Shown here piece by piece: positions 29,101-36,339 of a DNA stretch of 64,000 nt. The notes under the pieces were generated by a model that was not told where the DNA came from, did no database searches, and saw nothing but the letters and a program-made list of their open reading frames with translations. Numbering within the stretch: position 1 is the first letter of the stretch; each line of letters starts with the position of its first letter. Source of the stretch: Planctomycetota bacterium (GTDB lineage: Bacteria > Planctomycetota > Planctomycetia > Pirellulales > PLA5); contig QEVJ01000016.1 in the NCBI GenBank assembly GCA_003576845.1, forward strand, positions 17,011-81,010, read 5' to 3'. A program made the position numbers and the translations under genes.

Positions 29101-31064
29101 ACGACCGTCGCCGATGTCTGGCCGGCCGGAATCGTGACGGTCTCGTTGACCGCGGCGGCGAAATCGCCGTCGGCGATCGTCGCCGTGCCGCTGGCCGTGT
29201 TGAGTGTGACGGTCACGTCTTCGTTGACCGTTTGCGAGAGCGAGACGGTGACCATCGCCTGGCTCGTTCCCGAGTCGCCTTCGGCGATGGACACGTCGGC
29301 GATCGAGATTTGTGCGACCGACGGGTCGCTGTCGTCGTTCGTGACCGTCACCGTGGCGGTGGCGGCGCCGATCGTCGCCCGCGTGGCGTCGGTGTTTCCG
29401 CCGAACGTCGCTCCGCTGATGGTGACGGTAATCGTTTCGTCGCTTTCGATCGCCGCATCGCCGTTGATCGCGATCGGGACCATTACCTGCGTCTGATTGA
29501 CGGGAATGGTCACGAGTTGCGAGAGGGCGACGTAATCTTCGCCCGCCGTCGCCGTGCCGTTGGATGTCGCGAGCATCACCGACACCGGCAGCACCGCCGG
29601 ACTCGACATCGACACGACGACCATCGCCTGGGTCGTGCCCGAGTTCCCCTCAACGATCGACAAGTTCGCGACCGACACGATGGCCGTATCGTCGTTCGTG
29701 ATCGTGCCGATGCCCTCGCCATCGGCGATATCGGCATTGGTCGGCGAATGGAGCGTCACCTGGAACGTCTCATCCAGTTCGACCTTCGTATCGCCGTTGA
29801 TCTGGACGTTGAAGAACTGTTGCGTCGCGCCGAGCGTGCCCGGCGTGAACGTCAGTGTGCCGTTGAGCGGGAAGTAGTCGTCGTCGGCCGGCGACGCGGT
29901 GATGGGTGCGAACGTGTATTGCACGGTGGCCGGCGTGGCGGGCGCGTTGAACAGCGTGACCGTGAACTGCATGTTCGTCGTGCCGCTGTTGCCTTCGGTG
30001 ACCTGCGCGTCGCTGATCGTAAACGAAGCCGGACCGGCCGCGTCGTCGTTGGTGATCGTGCCGACGCCTTGACCGTCGCCGATCGCCGCGTTCGCCGACG
30101 GATTCGACAGGTCGACGGTGAACGTTTCGTCGCCTTCGGCGAGCGTGTCGCCGTTGACGGTTACGGTGACGGTCTTCGTCGATGCGCCGGGGAGGCCGGG
30201 CGTGAAGGTCAGCGTCCCGCTCGTCGAAACGTAGTCGTTGTCGATCGCCGTGGCGAAACCATCGTTCGTCGCATACGACACGCTGACGGGATTCGCGCCG
30301 AGGTTCGCAGCGCTCACCGTGAACGTGAATTCCCTCGTCCCGCTGTTGCCTTCGGCCATCGTGACGTCGTCGATCGAGAACGTCGGCGTGGCCGAAGCGA
30401 CCGTGATCGTTTGCGGGTCGATAGCCGCGCTGTCGAGCGGATCGCCATTGGCGAACACGACGCCGCCCGCGCCGAGCGACACGTTGAACGCGGACGCCGT
30501 AACGGGAGCATCGGCGCGGAACCGCAGGAGGGCGAACCGCTGCGCCGATCCGTTGCCGATCGCGAAACCGTTGTTCGGCGGGTCTACGTTCGGCATCGCC
30601 ATGCCGGCGAGTTCGTCGATGCTGTCCTGACCGGCCGAGAGCGTGCCGCCGCGATTGAGCGGGAAGTTCGCCGTGAGAATGCCGTTGAACGGAACGGGAT
30701 CGAACGGCGTGTTCAAGAGTTCGAGGGCCGCGCCATCCCACGCGACGTCGAGCGATAACCCCGTGATGCCGTCGCTCGCGCCGCCGACGTCGAGGGCCGT
30801 GATTTCGACATAGAAGGTGTCGCCGACGTTGACCGTGTCGGTCGGCAAGGCGGTGCCGACGGTGCCTTGGACGTCGGCGAGCAGATTGACGTCGAGATTG
30901 AGCACCGCCAACATGCGGCGATCTTCGAGCGGCTCGAGCGCGAAATGGCCGGCGCCCACGCGGTTGTGGCGGCGGGGCTTCGCCGAGGGCGCTTCCGAAC
31001 GAGAGTGTTTCTTGCGACGGAGCGAACGAACGGGGTTCAAACGGTTCAATCCCAGGAAACTCAC
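20178..31064 (-). CDS. Giant Calx-beta repeat surface protein (3628 aa)
   Basis: The protein has 3628 residues, among the largest bacterial types. The N-terminus has a basic tail and the planctomycete motif LEPLEDRRML (about 43-52), then a cohesin/dockerin-partner-like beta domain (about 55-230). By eye count, 27 Calx-beta-like repeats of about 95-110 residues follow, each with an EGNSGTT-like opening and GTITNDD-like end, the acidic residues that bind Ca2+ in this fold. Between repeats 17 and 18 (about residues 2230-2355) is an SdrD B-like domain (FVFVDADNDGVRDTGE). The C-terminus is short, ending EETLDWLAV. Likely role: an extracellular Ca-stiffened adhesin or surface fibre. No LPXTG or PEP-CTERM tail is seen. 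Strong DNA-level similarity between repeats invites recombination and assembly error. Confidence 0.9.
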   Translation of the reverse strand: MSFLGLNRLNPVRSLRRKKHSRSEAPSAKPRRHNRVGAGHFALEPLEDRRMLAVLNLDVNLLADVQGTVGTALPTDTVNVGDTFYVEITALDVGGASDGITGLSLDVAWDGAALELLNTPFDPVPFNGILTANFPLNRGGTLSAGQDSIDELAGMAMPNVDPPNNGFAIGNGSAQRFALLRFRADAPVTASAFNVSLGAGGVVFANGDPLDSAAIDPQTITVASATPTFSIDDVTMAEGNSGTREFTFTVSAANLGANPVSVSYATNDGFATAIDNDYVSTSGTLTFTPGLPGASTKTVTVTVNGDTLAEGDETFTVDLSNPSANAAIGDGQGVGTITNDDAAGPASFTISDAQVTEGNSGTTNMQFTVTLFNAPATPATVQYTFAPITASPADDDYFPLNGTLTFTPGTLGATQQFFNVQINGDTKVELDETFQVTLHSPTNADIADGEGIGTITNDDTAIVSVANLSIVEGNSGTTQAMVVVSMSSPAVLPVSVMLATSNGTATAGEDYVALSQLVTIPVNQTQVMVPIAINGDAAIESDETITVTISGATFGGNTDATRATIGAATATVTVTNDDSDPSVAQISIADVSIAEGDSGTSQAMVTVSLSQTVNEDVTVTLNTASGTATIADGDFAAAVNETVTIPAGQTSATVVIAVNGDAKVELDETFTLALSNALVGGVSDPDRVAIQTPTATVTITNDDTTTLSLNDVSQVEGNEDFEFTVTLSKAVDVPLMLTVRSGTTDLFDITIPSGATTHNFTVAVSNSDDNNIVEGERVATITLVDLVAQGRNVTLGDVTGEAIVLDNDTATLSINDVSQEEAVGDFVFTLTLSKPVAVDVFVSVMAPEGSDIITIPALALTQTFTVLFDDNDIVEFDGEFDITITSIDADGLPVTIADGTGVGEILDDDFADITISDVSIVEGNSGNTNLVFTVTLSNPVDADVVLNYATSDGTASAGSDYIAKSGTITFARPVLVTDPFVTSQTITIEIVGDTVIEPNETFTVTLSGLTAEGLENIAVFIMDGTAIGTITDDDTPVPTLSISDGTVVAEGDSGSTNMVFTVTLVNPPAGEVQVNYQTVDGTASSLDLDFADTFGTLVFPQGTTTQTIMVPILGDTLVELDESFTVELFTATGATIGDDEGIGTITDDDAATISIADATAVVEGDSGTVAMTFTVTLSGEVDIDVTVSVNTANGTATGGVDFVAITGQTITFTAGGALTQDITVIVNGDETVELDEVLSVVLSNISAAGRDVTFADDTASGTITDDDALSISIGNATLVEGTGVAPTAFAFPITLSAPAGQEVTVVVNTVDGSATAAVGDYTPLTDFLVTIPAGQTTANVIVEVDADADIEVDEQFGLTITDARIGGATSPSVTIGQANATGTITNDDAESMLSIADVSIAEGTDAGTTTMTFTITMSAAQSEDVTVTVNTSDGTATVADGDYTAVANQTVMIPAGETSATFTVTIARDAKVEADETFTVALSNPLLDGVPEPTLVAIADGTATGTITNDDAATVSIANASVVEGNAGTTTMTFSVTLSAPVDAPVTVTLNSADGTATIADDDYEAVAGATLTFNPGDPLTKTFDVTINGDTAVETNETFALTLSNLDAGGRNVALGTATATGTITNDDGITVSVADATVVEGDSGTANLVFTISLSAAVNAPVSVNVTSADVLATAGVDYQGVNNLPFTIPAGETSVTVTIEVGGDNLVERDETLTLTLSNLQTTAANVTLGDAVATGTITNDDDATISVADVAANEGNSGTTNLVFTVTLSAAVDTDITLSASTANDTATAPSDFTALSGQTVTIPAGATSATVTVSVAGDTTVEANELLDLILSNLQAGGRSVTIADGEAVGTITNDDAATISIAPATLVEGNSGTSSMMFNVTLSAAVDVPVTVTLNTADGTATVANNDYAAVSGGTLTFNPGDPLTKTFAVTINGDTAVETNETFTLTMSNVQAGGRNVSLGTASAQGTITNDDGPATALLSIADATTTEGNTGAKTLAFTVTLSAAVEEDVTVTVNSTNGTATAGQDYTALVNQTVTILAGQTTATVNVTLTGDNTVELDETFTLTLSNPLFDGVSNLARVALDTDNGDNIDNVATGTITNDDVGTLTIANLTQAEGTSATPTAFVLTVTMSNPADRAVTFTVNTANGTATAGTDYTAISNQTVTIAAGQTTAQVTVNVTADSTVESNETFTVAMSNPQFGGAPDTARIALGAASTATVTITDDDGQSSLSGFVFVDADNDGVRDTGEVGVPGVQVTLRRTDVTGTPDVVVLTGNDGSYSFANVTPGTYSIIQAQPAAFIDGADAVGSQGGTLGNDTISAIALAGGVTGTENNFGERGLTPDFVSKRLYLGSTPEAATTLRELNARAAELAGNTALAQSIRSGASTVVNATVSIADATVTEGNTGTTTMTFNVTLSSPSDAPVSVTVNTANGTATIADNDYTAISNQTITFAAGVTTQTVTVTINGDTRGEANETFNVNLSNIQANGRNVTFADASAVGTITNDDTPSISIADQSLVEGSSGTTNMVFTLTMSAPMDVPVTVQATTANGTATAGTDYTALTNQTVTFNAGSTTATLSVPITGDTTSEPNETFTVTLANATATGRTVTIGDGTATGTITNDDGASLSIADRTLVEGNSGTTNMVFTVTLANPPSSGNVTVQFATGGGTATANTDYTTTTGTLTFTPGTTTQTISVPIVGDTTFEPDETFTVTLSNPTNATLSDATATGTITNDDNNALLSIADQTLVEGNSGTTNMVFTVTLANPPATGNVTVQFATTAGNASAGTDYTSTSGTLTFAQGTTTQTISVPIAGDTIPEPNETFTVTLSNPTNASLSDATATGTITNDDGTPPSLAIGDMSLVEGDSGTTNIVFTVTLTNPPSSGDVTVQFGTSNGTATAGSDYTTTTGTLTFSPGTTTQTISVPIAGDTLVEANETFSVTLTNPINATISDASAVGTITNDDAGATLSIADATLVEGDNGATNMQFTVTLADPPGSGNVTVQFATTGNTATADTDYTTATGTLTFTPGTTTQTINVPIVGDATVEADETFTVTLSNATNATISDATATGTITDDDEATVSIADAAAVTEGNSGATNATFTVMLSAAVDTNVTVTVNTANGTATAGTDYTGISGQTLTFTPGGPLTQTVTVAVLGDTADETDETFSVVLSNLSASGRDVTLLDATGVGTITDDDQAAAATLSIADASIAEGTGAGTTTLSFTITLSAVQSQDVTVTAMSAPGSATVTDNDYSLVNQTVTIPAGQTTATVSSTVGRDNKVELDEMFTVTLSNPLLGGAASVSLTLGDATATGTITNDDSATLSVNDAEGEEADGDQTFTITLSAPVDVPVMVNFNDEVSDQTVTIAAGSLTATALAAVDDNTTVQFDLPYTVTLSNVQASGRNVTIADATGEGLILDDDFADVQITNVSLAEGNSGATNFTFTVTLTNPVEANVTMDFATSDGTATSGSDYVAQSGTVSFLPLATSQTITIVVNGDTTVEANETFMVTLSALDAEGLEAAGLEAVAFEGLGSTLAATGTITNDDSGAAAALSIIAFAPTGGGLPGETTLLTSTSSSPATYESLDSTAVDAAFADDNATTLSAGQVARRSSLPTDEAFEETLDWLAV

Positions 31065-31431
31065 GGTGGCTGCCTCTTACGGTGCAATGAGACGGACGTA
31101 ACGACAACAGGCCCTGAACAAGCCAACGAGACGGCGGCCTCGAATGGGACGGCAATCGGGGAGTCTTCCGTTACGCCCATTCCCCGGTTGCGGGCCGCCC
31201 TGGCGACCCAGCCCGGCCCACGTCCGCGAATGGGACCGAGCGGGCCGGGGGCCAGACCTTCATAGTAAACAGAACCCAACCGTTACGGCCACGAAAAAAC
31301 CGCCCAGCTTGCCAAGAAAATGCCCGGCGGGACCGCGTAATCGTTACAGCCGAATGCCCACAAGAGGGTCCGAACTATTCAGGGACGAATTGGCGGCCGC
31401 CGCGCCACGGTCGGCCGGCAAAGTCGTCCGG
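31065..31431. other. 367-bp gap upstream of the giant gene
   Basis: No gene is supported here. CCCGGCCC (31212-31219) and GGGCCGGG (31242-31249) can pair across 22 bases, just before a short A-rich tract on the plus strand. The region must contain the promoter of the giant gene, but no confident -35/-10 pair was found. Confidence 0.5.
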
Positions 31432-32340
31432 TTACGACCGCTCGACCGCCGAAAGAAACACTTCTTCGAGCGTGCTCCGCTGCGGGCGCAGAAACCGGAC
31501 CTGACGCTGTTGCTCCTGCGCGAGCCGCCAAAGCAATTGGGGCGTTTCGCCCTCCGGCAGGCGGACGAAGAGCACGTCCTCGCGCATTTCGGCCGTGCAG
31601 CCGCGGGCCGCGAGTTGCTCGCCGAACGCCGCCGTGTCCGTTTTCAGCCGGACCTCGAAGCACTGGCTGTGAACCTGTTTCAATTCGTCGATTCGGCCTG
31701 CCGCGAGCAGTTTCCCGCTGCCCAAAACGATCGCGTAGTCGCAGACCGACTCGACGTCGGGCAGCAAATGGCTCGAAAACAGCAGGTTCATGCCCTTGTT
31801 GTGGGCCAAATCGCGGGCCAGTTCGAGAATCTCTTGCCGTCCCGCCGGGTCCATGCCATTGGTCGGCTCGTCGACGATCAGCAGCTTGGGATCGTGAACG
31901 ATCGCGGATGCGAGCTTGAGCCGCTGTTTCATGCCGGTGGAATAGGTTTCCACCTTGCGATATCGGGCTTCGCCGAGCCCGACGTAATTCAGCACTTCGT
32001 GAGCCCTTTGCAGGGCGTCGGCGCGGGCCATCCCGCAAAGCTCGCCGGCATAGGAGACGAACTCCACGCCGACGACGTGCGGGAAGAGGCACTCGTCCTC
32101 GGGTGCGAACCCGACAAACCCGCGAATGTCGCGTTGTCGCCGGAGGAAGTCGAGGCCGAGGACTTCGCCGGAGCCGCTATCTACGGGAATCAAGCCGAGC
32201 AGGGCGCGAATGAGCGTCGTCTTGCCGGAACCGTTTGGTCCGAGCAAGCCGACGGCTCCCAGCGGCACGGCGACGGATAGACGATCGAGCGCCGTCACCG
32301 GGCCGTAGGTTTTCGTGACTTCGCGAAACTGAAAGAGCAC
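31432..32340 (-). CDS. ABC transporter ATP-binding protein
   Basis: The protein has 302 residues with a complete nucleotide-binding domain: Walker A GPNGSGKT (34-41), signature YSTGMKQRLKLA, Walker B LLIVDEP and switch His in SSHLLPD. The STGMKQR form of the signature is typical of ABC-2 type exporters (drug, gliding or copper-exporting DrrA/NosF/CcmA-like). A C-terminal extension of about 80 residues (EVRLKTDTAAFGEQLAARG) is also typical of that group. No permease gene is adjacent in the window, so the partner may be encoded elsewhere. The substrate is unknown. Confidence 0.9.
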   Translation of the reverse strand: MLFQFREVTKTYGPVTALDRLSVAVPLGAVGLLGPNGSGKTTLIRALLGLIPVDSGSGEVLGLDFLRRQRDIRGFVGFAPEDECLFPHVVGVEFVSYAGELCGMARADALQRAHEVLNYVGLGEARYRKVETYSTGMKQRLKLASAIVHDPKLLIVDEPTNGMDPAGRQEILELARDLAHNKGMNLLFSSHLLPDVESVCDYAIVLGSGKLLAAGRIDELKQVHSQCFEVRLKTDTAAFGEQLAARGCTAEMREDVLFVRLPEGETPQLLWRLAQEQQRQVRFLRPQRSTLEEVFLSAVERS

Positions 32341-32474
32341 CGTGGACTCCTGCGGCCGACGACAATCGCGCGTGCCGGGGAGTTTAGCCGCGCCGCGAGG
32401 GCTTGTCCAAGCGGTTGCAACGAAGCGAGCCGCGGCTTTTGGATTGTCGGCGTTGGCGATGGCTCGCGCGTGCG

Positions 32475-35393
32475 CTACTTTGCCAACGACTTCGTGCCGG
32501 CCGCGTTGGGACCAGCGGCGGCCGCAGCGGCGGCGTCTTGGGCGGGTTTGTTCGGGGGCGCGGCGGGCGCGGGATTCGCGTTGCGTTCGCCGTTCGTGCC
32601 TTTTGCCGCGTCGGGGGCTGGCTGCGGATTGTCCTTGGCGCTGTCCTTGAACACCTTTTGGATCTCCTTCGCGCGGTCGGTGGCGCGTTTGGCGAGGGCC
32701 GTGTCGCGCGAGGCTCGGGCGGCGCCGCCGGCGACGCGGACGAACTTGTCGGCGAGGTCGAGGCGTTTAGCTTCTTCGGCCTGGTCGGTCAGTTGCAGGC
32801 ATTCGAGGGCGATGTCCCGCGACGCTTGCGGCGAGGCCTTGACCGCGGCTTTCGAGAGGGCATCGAACTTGGTCGCGAGCACGTCGATCTCGAACCACTT
32901 CTCGGTTTCGTCGATGACCTGAACCGTTAGCTGGGCGAGATGGGCGTTGGCCGCGAGGTCGCGGGCTTCGTTGAAGATCGCCATCCGGAGCGCCTCGGTT
33001 TCCAACGGCATGGCGGCTTCTTCCAGCAGGCGCTTGGCCAAGTCGTACTTTTGCTGTGCGGTGTGGGCGGCGGCGATGTCCTTGCCGAACTTCGCCTTGA
33101 TCTTCGTCGTCGCCTCCGACATGGCCGAAGGGTCGGGCAGGTGTTGCTTCTTCGGAACGGCGCGGGCGACGGGCGGGTTCTTGACGTCGTACTTGTCGTC
33201 GAGCACGGCGAGCAGCTCTTCGACGTCGCCCCCGAGAAGCTGGGCCTCCTGAAAAATGCGCCGGGCGGAATCCAACCCGCGATTCTTGTCGGTGGCGTGA
33301 AACGCGCCCTTGGACATCTTGTTGAGCGGATCCTTCATGTCGCGGACGCGCTCAAAGAGGACTTCGGCCAAGCCCGAGGGAACGTCGTCGGTGATGTAGC
33401 GGAGATTCTTGCCACCAGCACGGATCGTGATTTCGCCGTCGGCGAACTCGACGACACGGACGCGCAAGTCGCGAACCACGAGTTCGTCGACGCCGTCAAG
33501 TTGCTTCATGCCGTCGGCGACGCCCTTCCAGAATTCGCCGACGAAGTGCGTGAGCGTTTCGAGCCGCTTGACCATCGCCACGTGATCGGGCGCTTTGGCG
33601 AGGCTGGCGGCGACGGTGAGTTGGACTTTGGCTTCGCCTGCGTTGCGGGCGAAAAGGGCCGCCTTGGCCGCGGCAAGCGCCTTCGTCATTTCGGCGATCG
33701 CGGCTTCGGGCGTTGGCGGCGCGACTTGCGTCGGATTGGGAATCGGCTCCGGCTTGACCGGCTTTTGTTCCGGCATCGGTTTGGGCATCGCGTCCGCGGG
33801 CGGCGCGGGCTTGGAGTTGTCCGGATTGGCCGGTGCGGGTTGCGGCTTGTCGTTGCTCGCGTCGTTAGGTGGCTCCGCGCTCGGCGCTGGATCGGCGGCG
33901 GGGCGCGGTTCTCCGTTTGGCTTCGGGCCCGGCTTCGGAAGCGATATGGGCGGAACGTTTGTGTTGATCGGCTGCGGCGCGGCATTCTCCGCCGCCTTCG
34001 ATTGAGCGCTATTGGCGTTTTGGGCTGCGAGCGAGTCCGCGCCTTCGGGAGTCGTCGGCGATGTTCTGTCCTTGTTCATCATTTGAAGGACGACGAACAG
34101 GACGACGACGCCGACGATGGCGGCAAAGGCGCTGGCGATCATCGTCGATTGCGAGCTGCGGCGACGTCCCGATATGAGTGCGCCGGTGCTCGTTGGCGCG
34201 GCGGCGACGGCGGGCGCGGGCTCATCGAGCGTCGCCGTAGCAACGTTTCCGAACGAGGAACCAAACGCCGGGAAAGTTTGTGCGCCGGCGCCGACGGGGG
34301 CCATCGGGTTTCCGGCGGGAACGCTGCGTCCGACGGGAAGCGCCATGGGCGCGGGTCCCGGCGGTATTCCGGTCGGCGAAGCGTACCCAGGCATCGGGCT
34401 CGGCGTGCCGTACGCGCCGGGGACGGCGGAGGCCGTTCCTCCCCAACCGATGCCGGCCGCCATGGGCGCTGCCGTCGCGTTTCCCCAGGGCGGTTGCTGA
34501 ACGGGGGCCACATTCGTCGGTTGTGGCGTGCCGAAGGGCGCCGCGACGTACGGGTTTCCGGCCATTCCCGGCGAGACGTTAGGAACGTTGCCGTACGGGT
34601 TTTGGGCGGCGACCCCATACGGCGATTGGCCGTACTGGGGAGCTTGCCCATAGGCCGGCATTCCGGGGACGGGCATAGGAGGGGCGCTCGCTTGCGGCTG
34701 AACAAATGGGCCGCCGACGACGCCGGGCGGGGCGGGGAACGCGGCCGCAGGAGGACCGCCGGCGCCTTGCCCATAGCTTGCGGGAATAACTGGCCCGAAA
34801 CCCGTGCCATAAGGGATGTTGCCGTATCCGCCGGCCGTTTGCTGCGGCGAGCTAACGACGGGTTGACCGGGTTGCCAGGGCGGCGACGCGAGTGAAGCCG
34901 GGGCGGGACTTGGGCTGGCGGCCGGACCGGCACTCAGTGTCGGCGTGGAGGGCATCGCCGCAATCGACGCGACTCGGGCGGCGTTTTCCGCGGCTTCGCG
35001 GGCAAGTTCCTCGGCCGTGGGCGGAAGGAGGTTTTTCACCGGCGAGACTTGGACGTCGGAATCCTGTTGCGTCGGGTTCGCGGGGACGATTGCCGCGGAG
35101 AGGCCGCCGCCGAGGCCCTGCTGGCGACGGAGTTGATCGTCGTAGTGCCGTTTCTTGTCCAGATCCGTCATCAGGCGACGGATTTCGGTGAGTTCGTCGA
35201 GTACCCGCTGCCACTGGTCGATGTGCTGCCCTGGGCGGATTCTGCGGACGCGGTTAAGGCGTTGGTCGGCGGCGTGGAGGATTCGGTCGGCGTCGGATTC
35301 GAAGGGGGGCAGGCCCAGGAGCTCATAGTAGTTTGGCTGGCCGCTGGCGGTCTCGACGCCGAGCCAGTCTCGATAGGGGTTGAAGTCGACCAC
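32475..35393 (-). CDS. Membrane protein with degenerate J-domain-like N-terminus
   Basis: The protein has 972 residues. Residues 1-90 resemble a J domain (NYYELLGLPPFESDADRI ... MTDLDKKRHYDDQL), but the DnaK-activating HPD tripeptide is absent from the loop around RRIRPGQHIDQ. A Pro/Gly/Ala-rich region (about 105-400) precedes one transmembrane segment (STMIASAFAAIVGVVVLFVV, about 420-440). A second Pro/Lys-rich linker (about 455-560) leads to a helical C-terminal domain (about 570-900) and a low-complexity tail. Similar architecture recurs in planctomycetes, often with FHA- or kinase-linked relatives; no FHA domain is seen here. The biological role is unknown. Confidence 0.8.
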   Translation of the reverse strand: MVDFNPYRDWLGVETASGQPNYYELLGLPPFESDADRILHAADQRLNRVRRIRPGQHIDQWQRVLDELTEIRRLMTDLDKKRHYDDQLRRQQGLGGGLSAAIVPANPTQQDSDVQVSPVKNLLPPTAEELAREAAENAARVASIAAMPSTPTLSAGPAASPSPAPASLASPPWQPGQPVVSSPQQTAGGYGNIPYGTGFGPVIPASYGQGAGGPPAAAFPAPPGVVGGPFVQPQASAPPMPVPGMPAYGQAPQYGQSPYGVAAQNPYGNVPNVSPGMAGNPYVAAPFGTPQPTNVAPVQQPPWGNATAAPMAAGIGWGGTASAVPGAYGTPSPMPGYASPTGIPPGPAPMALPVGRSVPAGNPMAPVGAGAQTFPAFGSSFGNVATATLDEPAPAVAAAPTSTGALISGRRRSSQSTMIASAFAAIVGVVVLFVVLQMMNKDRTSPTTPEGADSLAAQNANSAQSKAAENAAPQPINTNVPPISLPKPGPKPNGEPRPAADPAPSAEPPNDASNDKPQPAPANPDNSKPAPPADAMPKPMPEQKPVKPEPIPNPTQVAPPTPEAAIAEMTKALAAAKAALFARNAGEAKVQLTVAASLAKAPDHVAMVKRLETLTHFVGEFWKGVADGMKQLDGVDELVVRDLRVRVVEFADGEITIRAGGKNLRYITDDVPSGLAEVLFERVRDMKDPLNKMSKGAFHATDKNRGLDSARRIFQEAQLLGGDVEELLAVLDDKYDVKNPPVARAVPKKQHLPDPSAMSEATTKIKAKFGKDIAAAHTAQQKYDLAKRLLEEAAMPLETEALRMAIFNEARDLAANAHLAQLTVQVIDETEKWFEIDVLATKFDALSKAAVKASPQASRDIALECLQLTDQAEEAKRLDLADKFVRVAGGAARASRDTALAKRATDRAKEIQKVFKDSAKDNPQPAPDAAKGTNGERNANPAPAAPPNKPAQDAAAAAAAGPNAAGTKSLAK

Positions 35394-35651
35394 GTTGTGC
35401 TCGTATGGAAAAGAAGTCGGACTGCCAGAGAACCGCGGCGCAATCGAATCGGCCGCGCCAGAGGTGATTATTCCCTTACCCCTCTATGGTAAACGAGATG
35501 CGCTCGGGATCGCAAGTTTCTATCGCAGGAGGAGACGTTCTGCTTGATTAGCGTGCGGCGGGGCGAAATGTACCGGCGAAAGGCGGTTTCAACCGCCGTT
35601 GTTTGCCTCGGCCTATGGCCGCAATCCTTTGTCGCGTAGCCGCTAACGCGA

Positions 35652-36024
35652 TCAATCCGCTTCCCCCTCGAATCCCGGCGCAAGGTGACGCGCGAGGTCC
35701 GCGCCGTCGTGCAAAACTCGGCCGATCTCCAGATAGTTGTCGGCGGCGATCCGAAACAATAGGAAATGGCGCGGTTTTTTCACGCATTCCGCCCCGGCGC
35801 CCGCGCGCTTGCGGGCGTGCCACAGGTGAAATACGCGAGCATTTGCCGCAATTTCTGGCCGCGAGACGACGCCGAGGCTTGTTGGATCCTGGGCGATGTC
35901 GTCGATCGCCTGCATCAGGAGTGAGTTGTAACGGCGTGCGGCTGCGTCGCCGAAGTTTTCCAGCGACCACCGCAAGATTCCGGCGATGTCGTCGCGTGCC
36001 GCGCGAAAGCGTTACATGCCGCAT
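35652..36024 (-). pseudogene. Frameshifted ParE-like toxin
   Basis: Starting from ATG 36024, three bases after the antitoxin stop, the first frame reads MRHVTLSR. The next frame then carries the rest of a ParE-like toxin: ARDDIAGILRWSLENFG, AIDDIAQDP, and the C-terminal strands FHLWHAR and HFLLFRI, ending EIGRVLHDGADLARHL. The break is at a CGCG run (about 35998-36005); deleting one base or adding two restores SRARDD or SRAARDD. Without repair, translation would have to start at TTG 35975 and miss the first strand. The reading frame is therefore probably non-functional, or the assembly has an indel here. Confidence 0.7.
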
Positions 36025-36027
36025 CGG

Positions 36028-36339
36028 TTATGACCCGCTGCGAACGGGGTCATCGGCATGATGTCGTTCTGCCACCTCACGCATGATCTCTGCCAAGAAT
36101 GCCGCGATTTCCTCGCGGCCGTTGAGCGAAACTCCTTCGCCACGATCCAATTGCGCGAAGCCGACTTCGGCAAGTTCCCGCAACTTGGACAACTTCCGTT
36201 CGTCCTCTTGTTTCTGGTGCTCCAGCAATCTCAGGCCGGCGCGGACGACTTCGCTGGCGTTGGCGTACTGACCGGAGGCGACTTCGGCGTTGATGAAGGC
36301 GTCGAAGTGGTCGGTTAGATTGACGTTTCGCGTTGGCAT
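36028..36339 (-). CDS. ParD-like antitoxin (ribbon-helix-helix)
   Basis: The protein has 103 residues from ATG 36339. The N-terminal RHH DNA-binding fold is clear: MPTRNVNLTDHFDAFI (strand), then SGQYANASEVVRAGLRLLEHQ (two helices), as in ParD/CopG antitoxins. The acidic helical C-terminal half would wrap the toxin. It is encoded just upstream of the broken ParE-like gene. A promoter with an overlapping palindrome at 36410-36439 fits autorepression by the RHH domain. A much longer open frame upstream was rejected because only this part resembles a protein family. Confidence 0.88.
   Translation of the reverse strand: MPTRNVNLTDHFDAFINAEVASGQYANASEVVRAGLRLLEHQKQEDERKLSKLRELAEVGFAQLDRGEGVSLNGREEIAAFLAEIMREVAERHHADDPVRSGS

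Noticed and set aside
20178..31064. CRISPR array
   Set aside because: Units are about 300 bp, vary gradually and keep one reading frame, so they are protein repeats. No short identical repeats with unique spacers are present.
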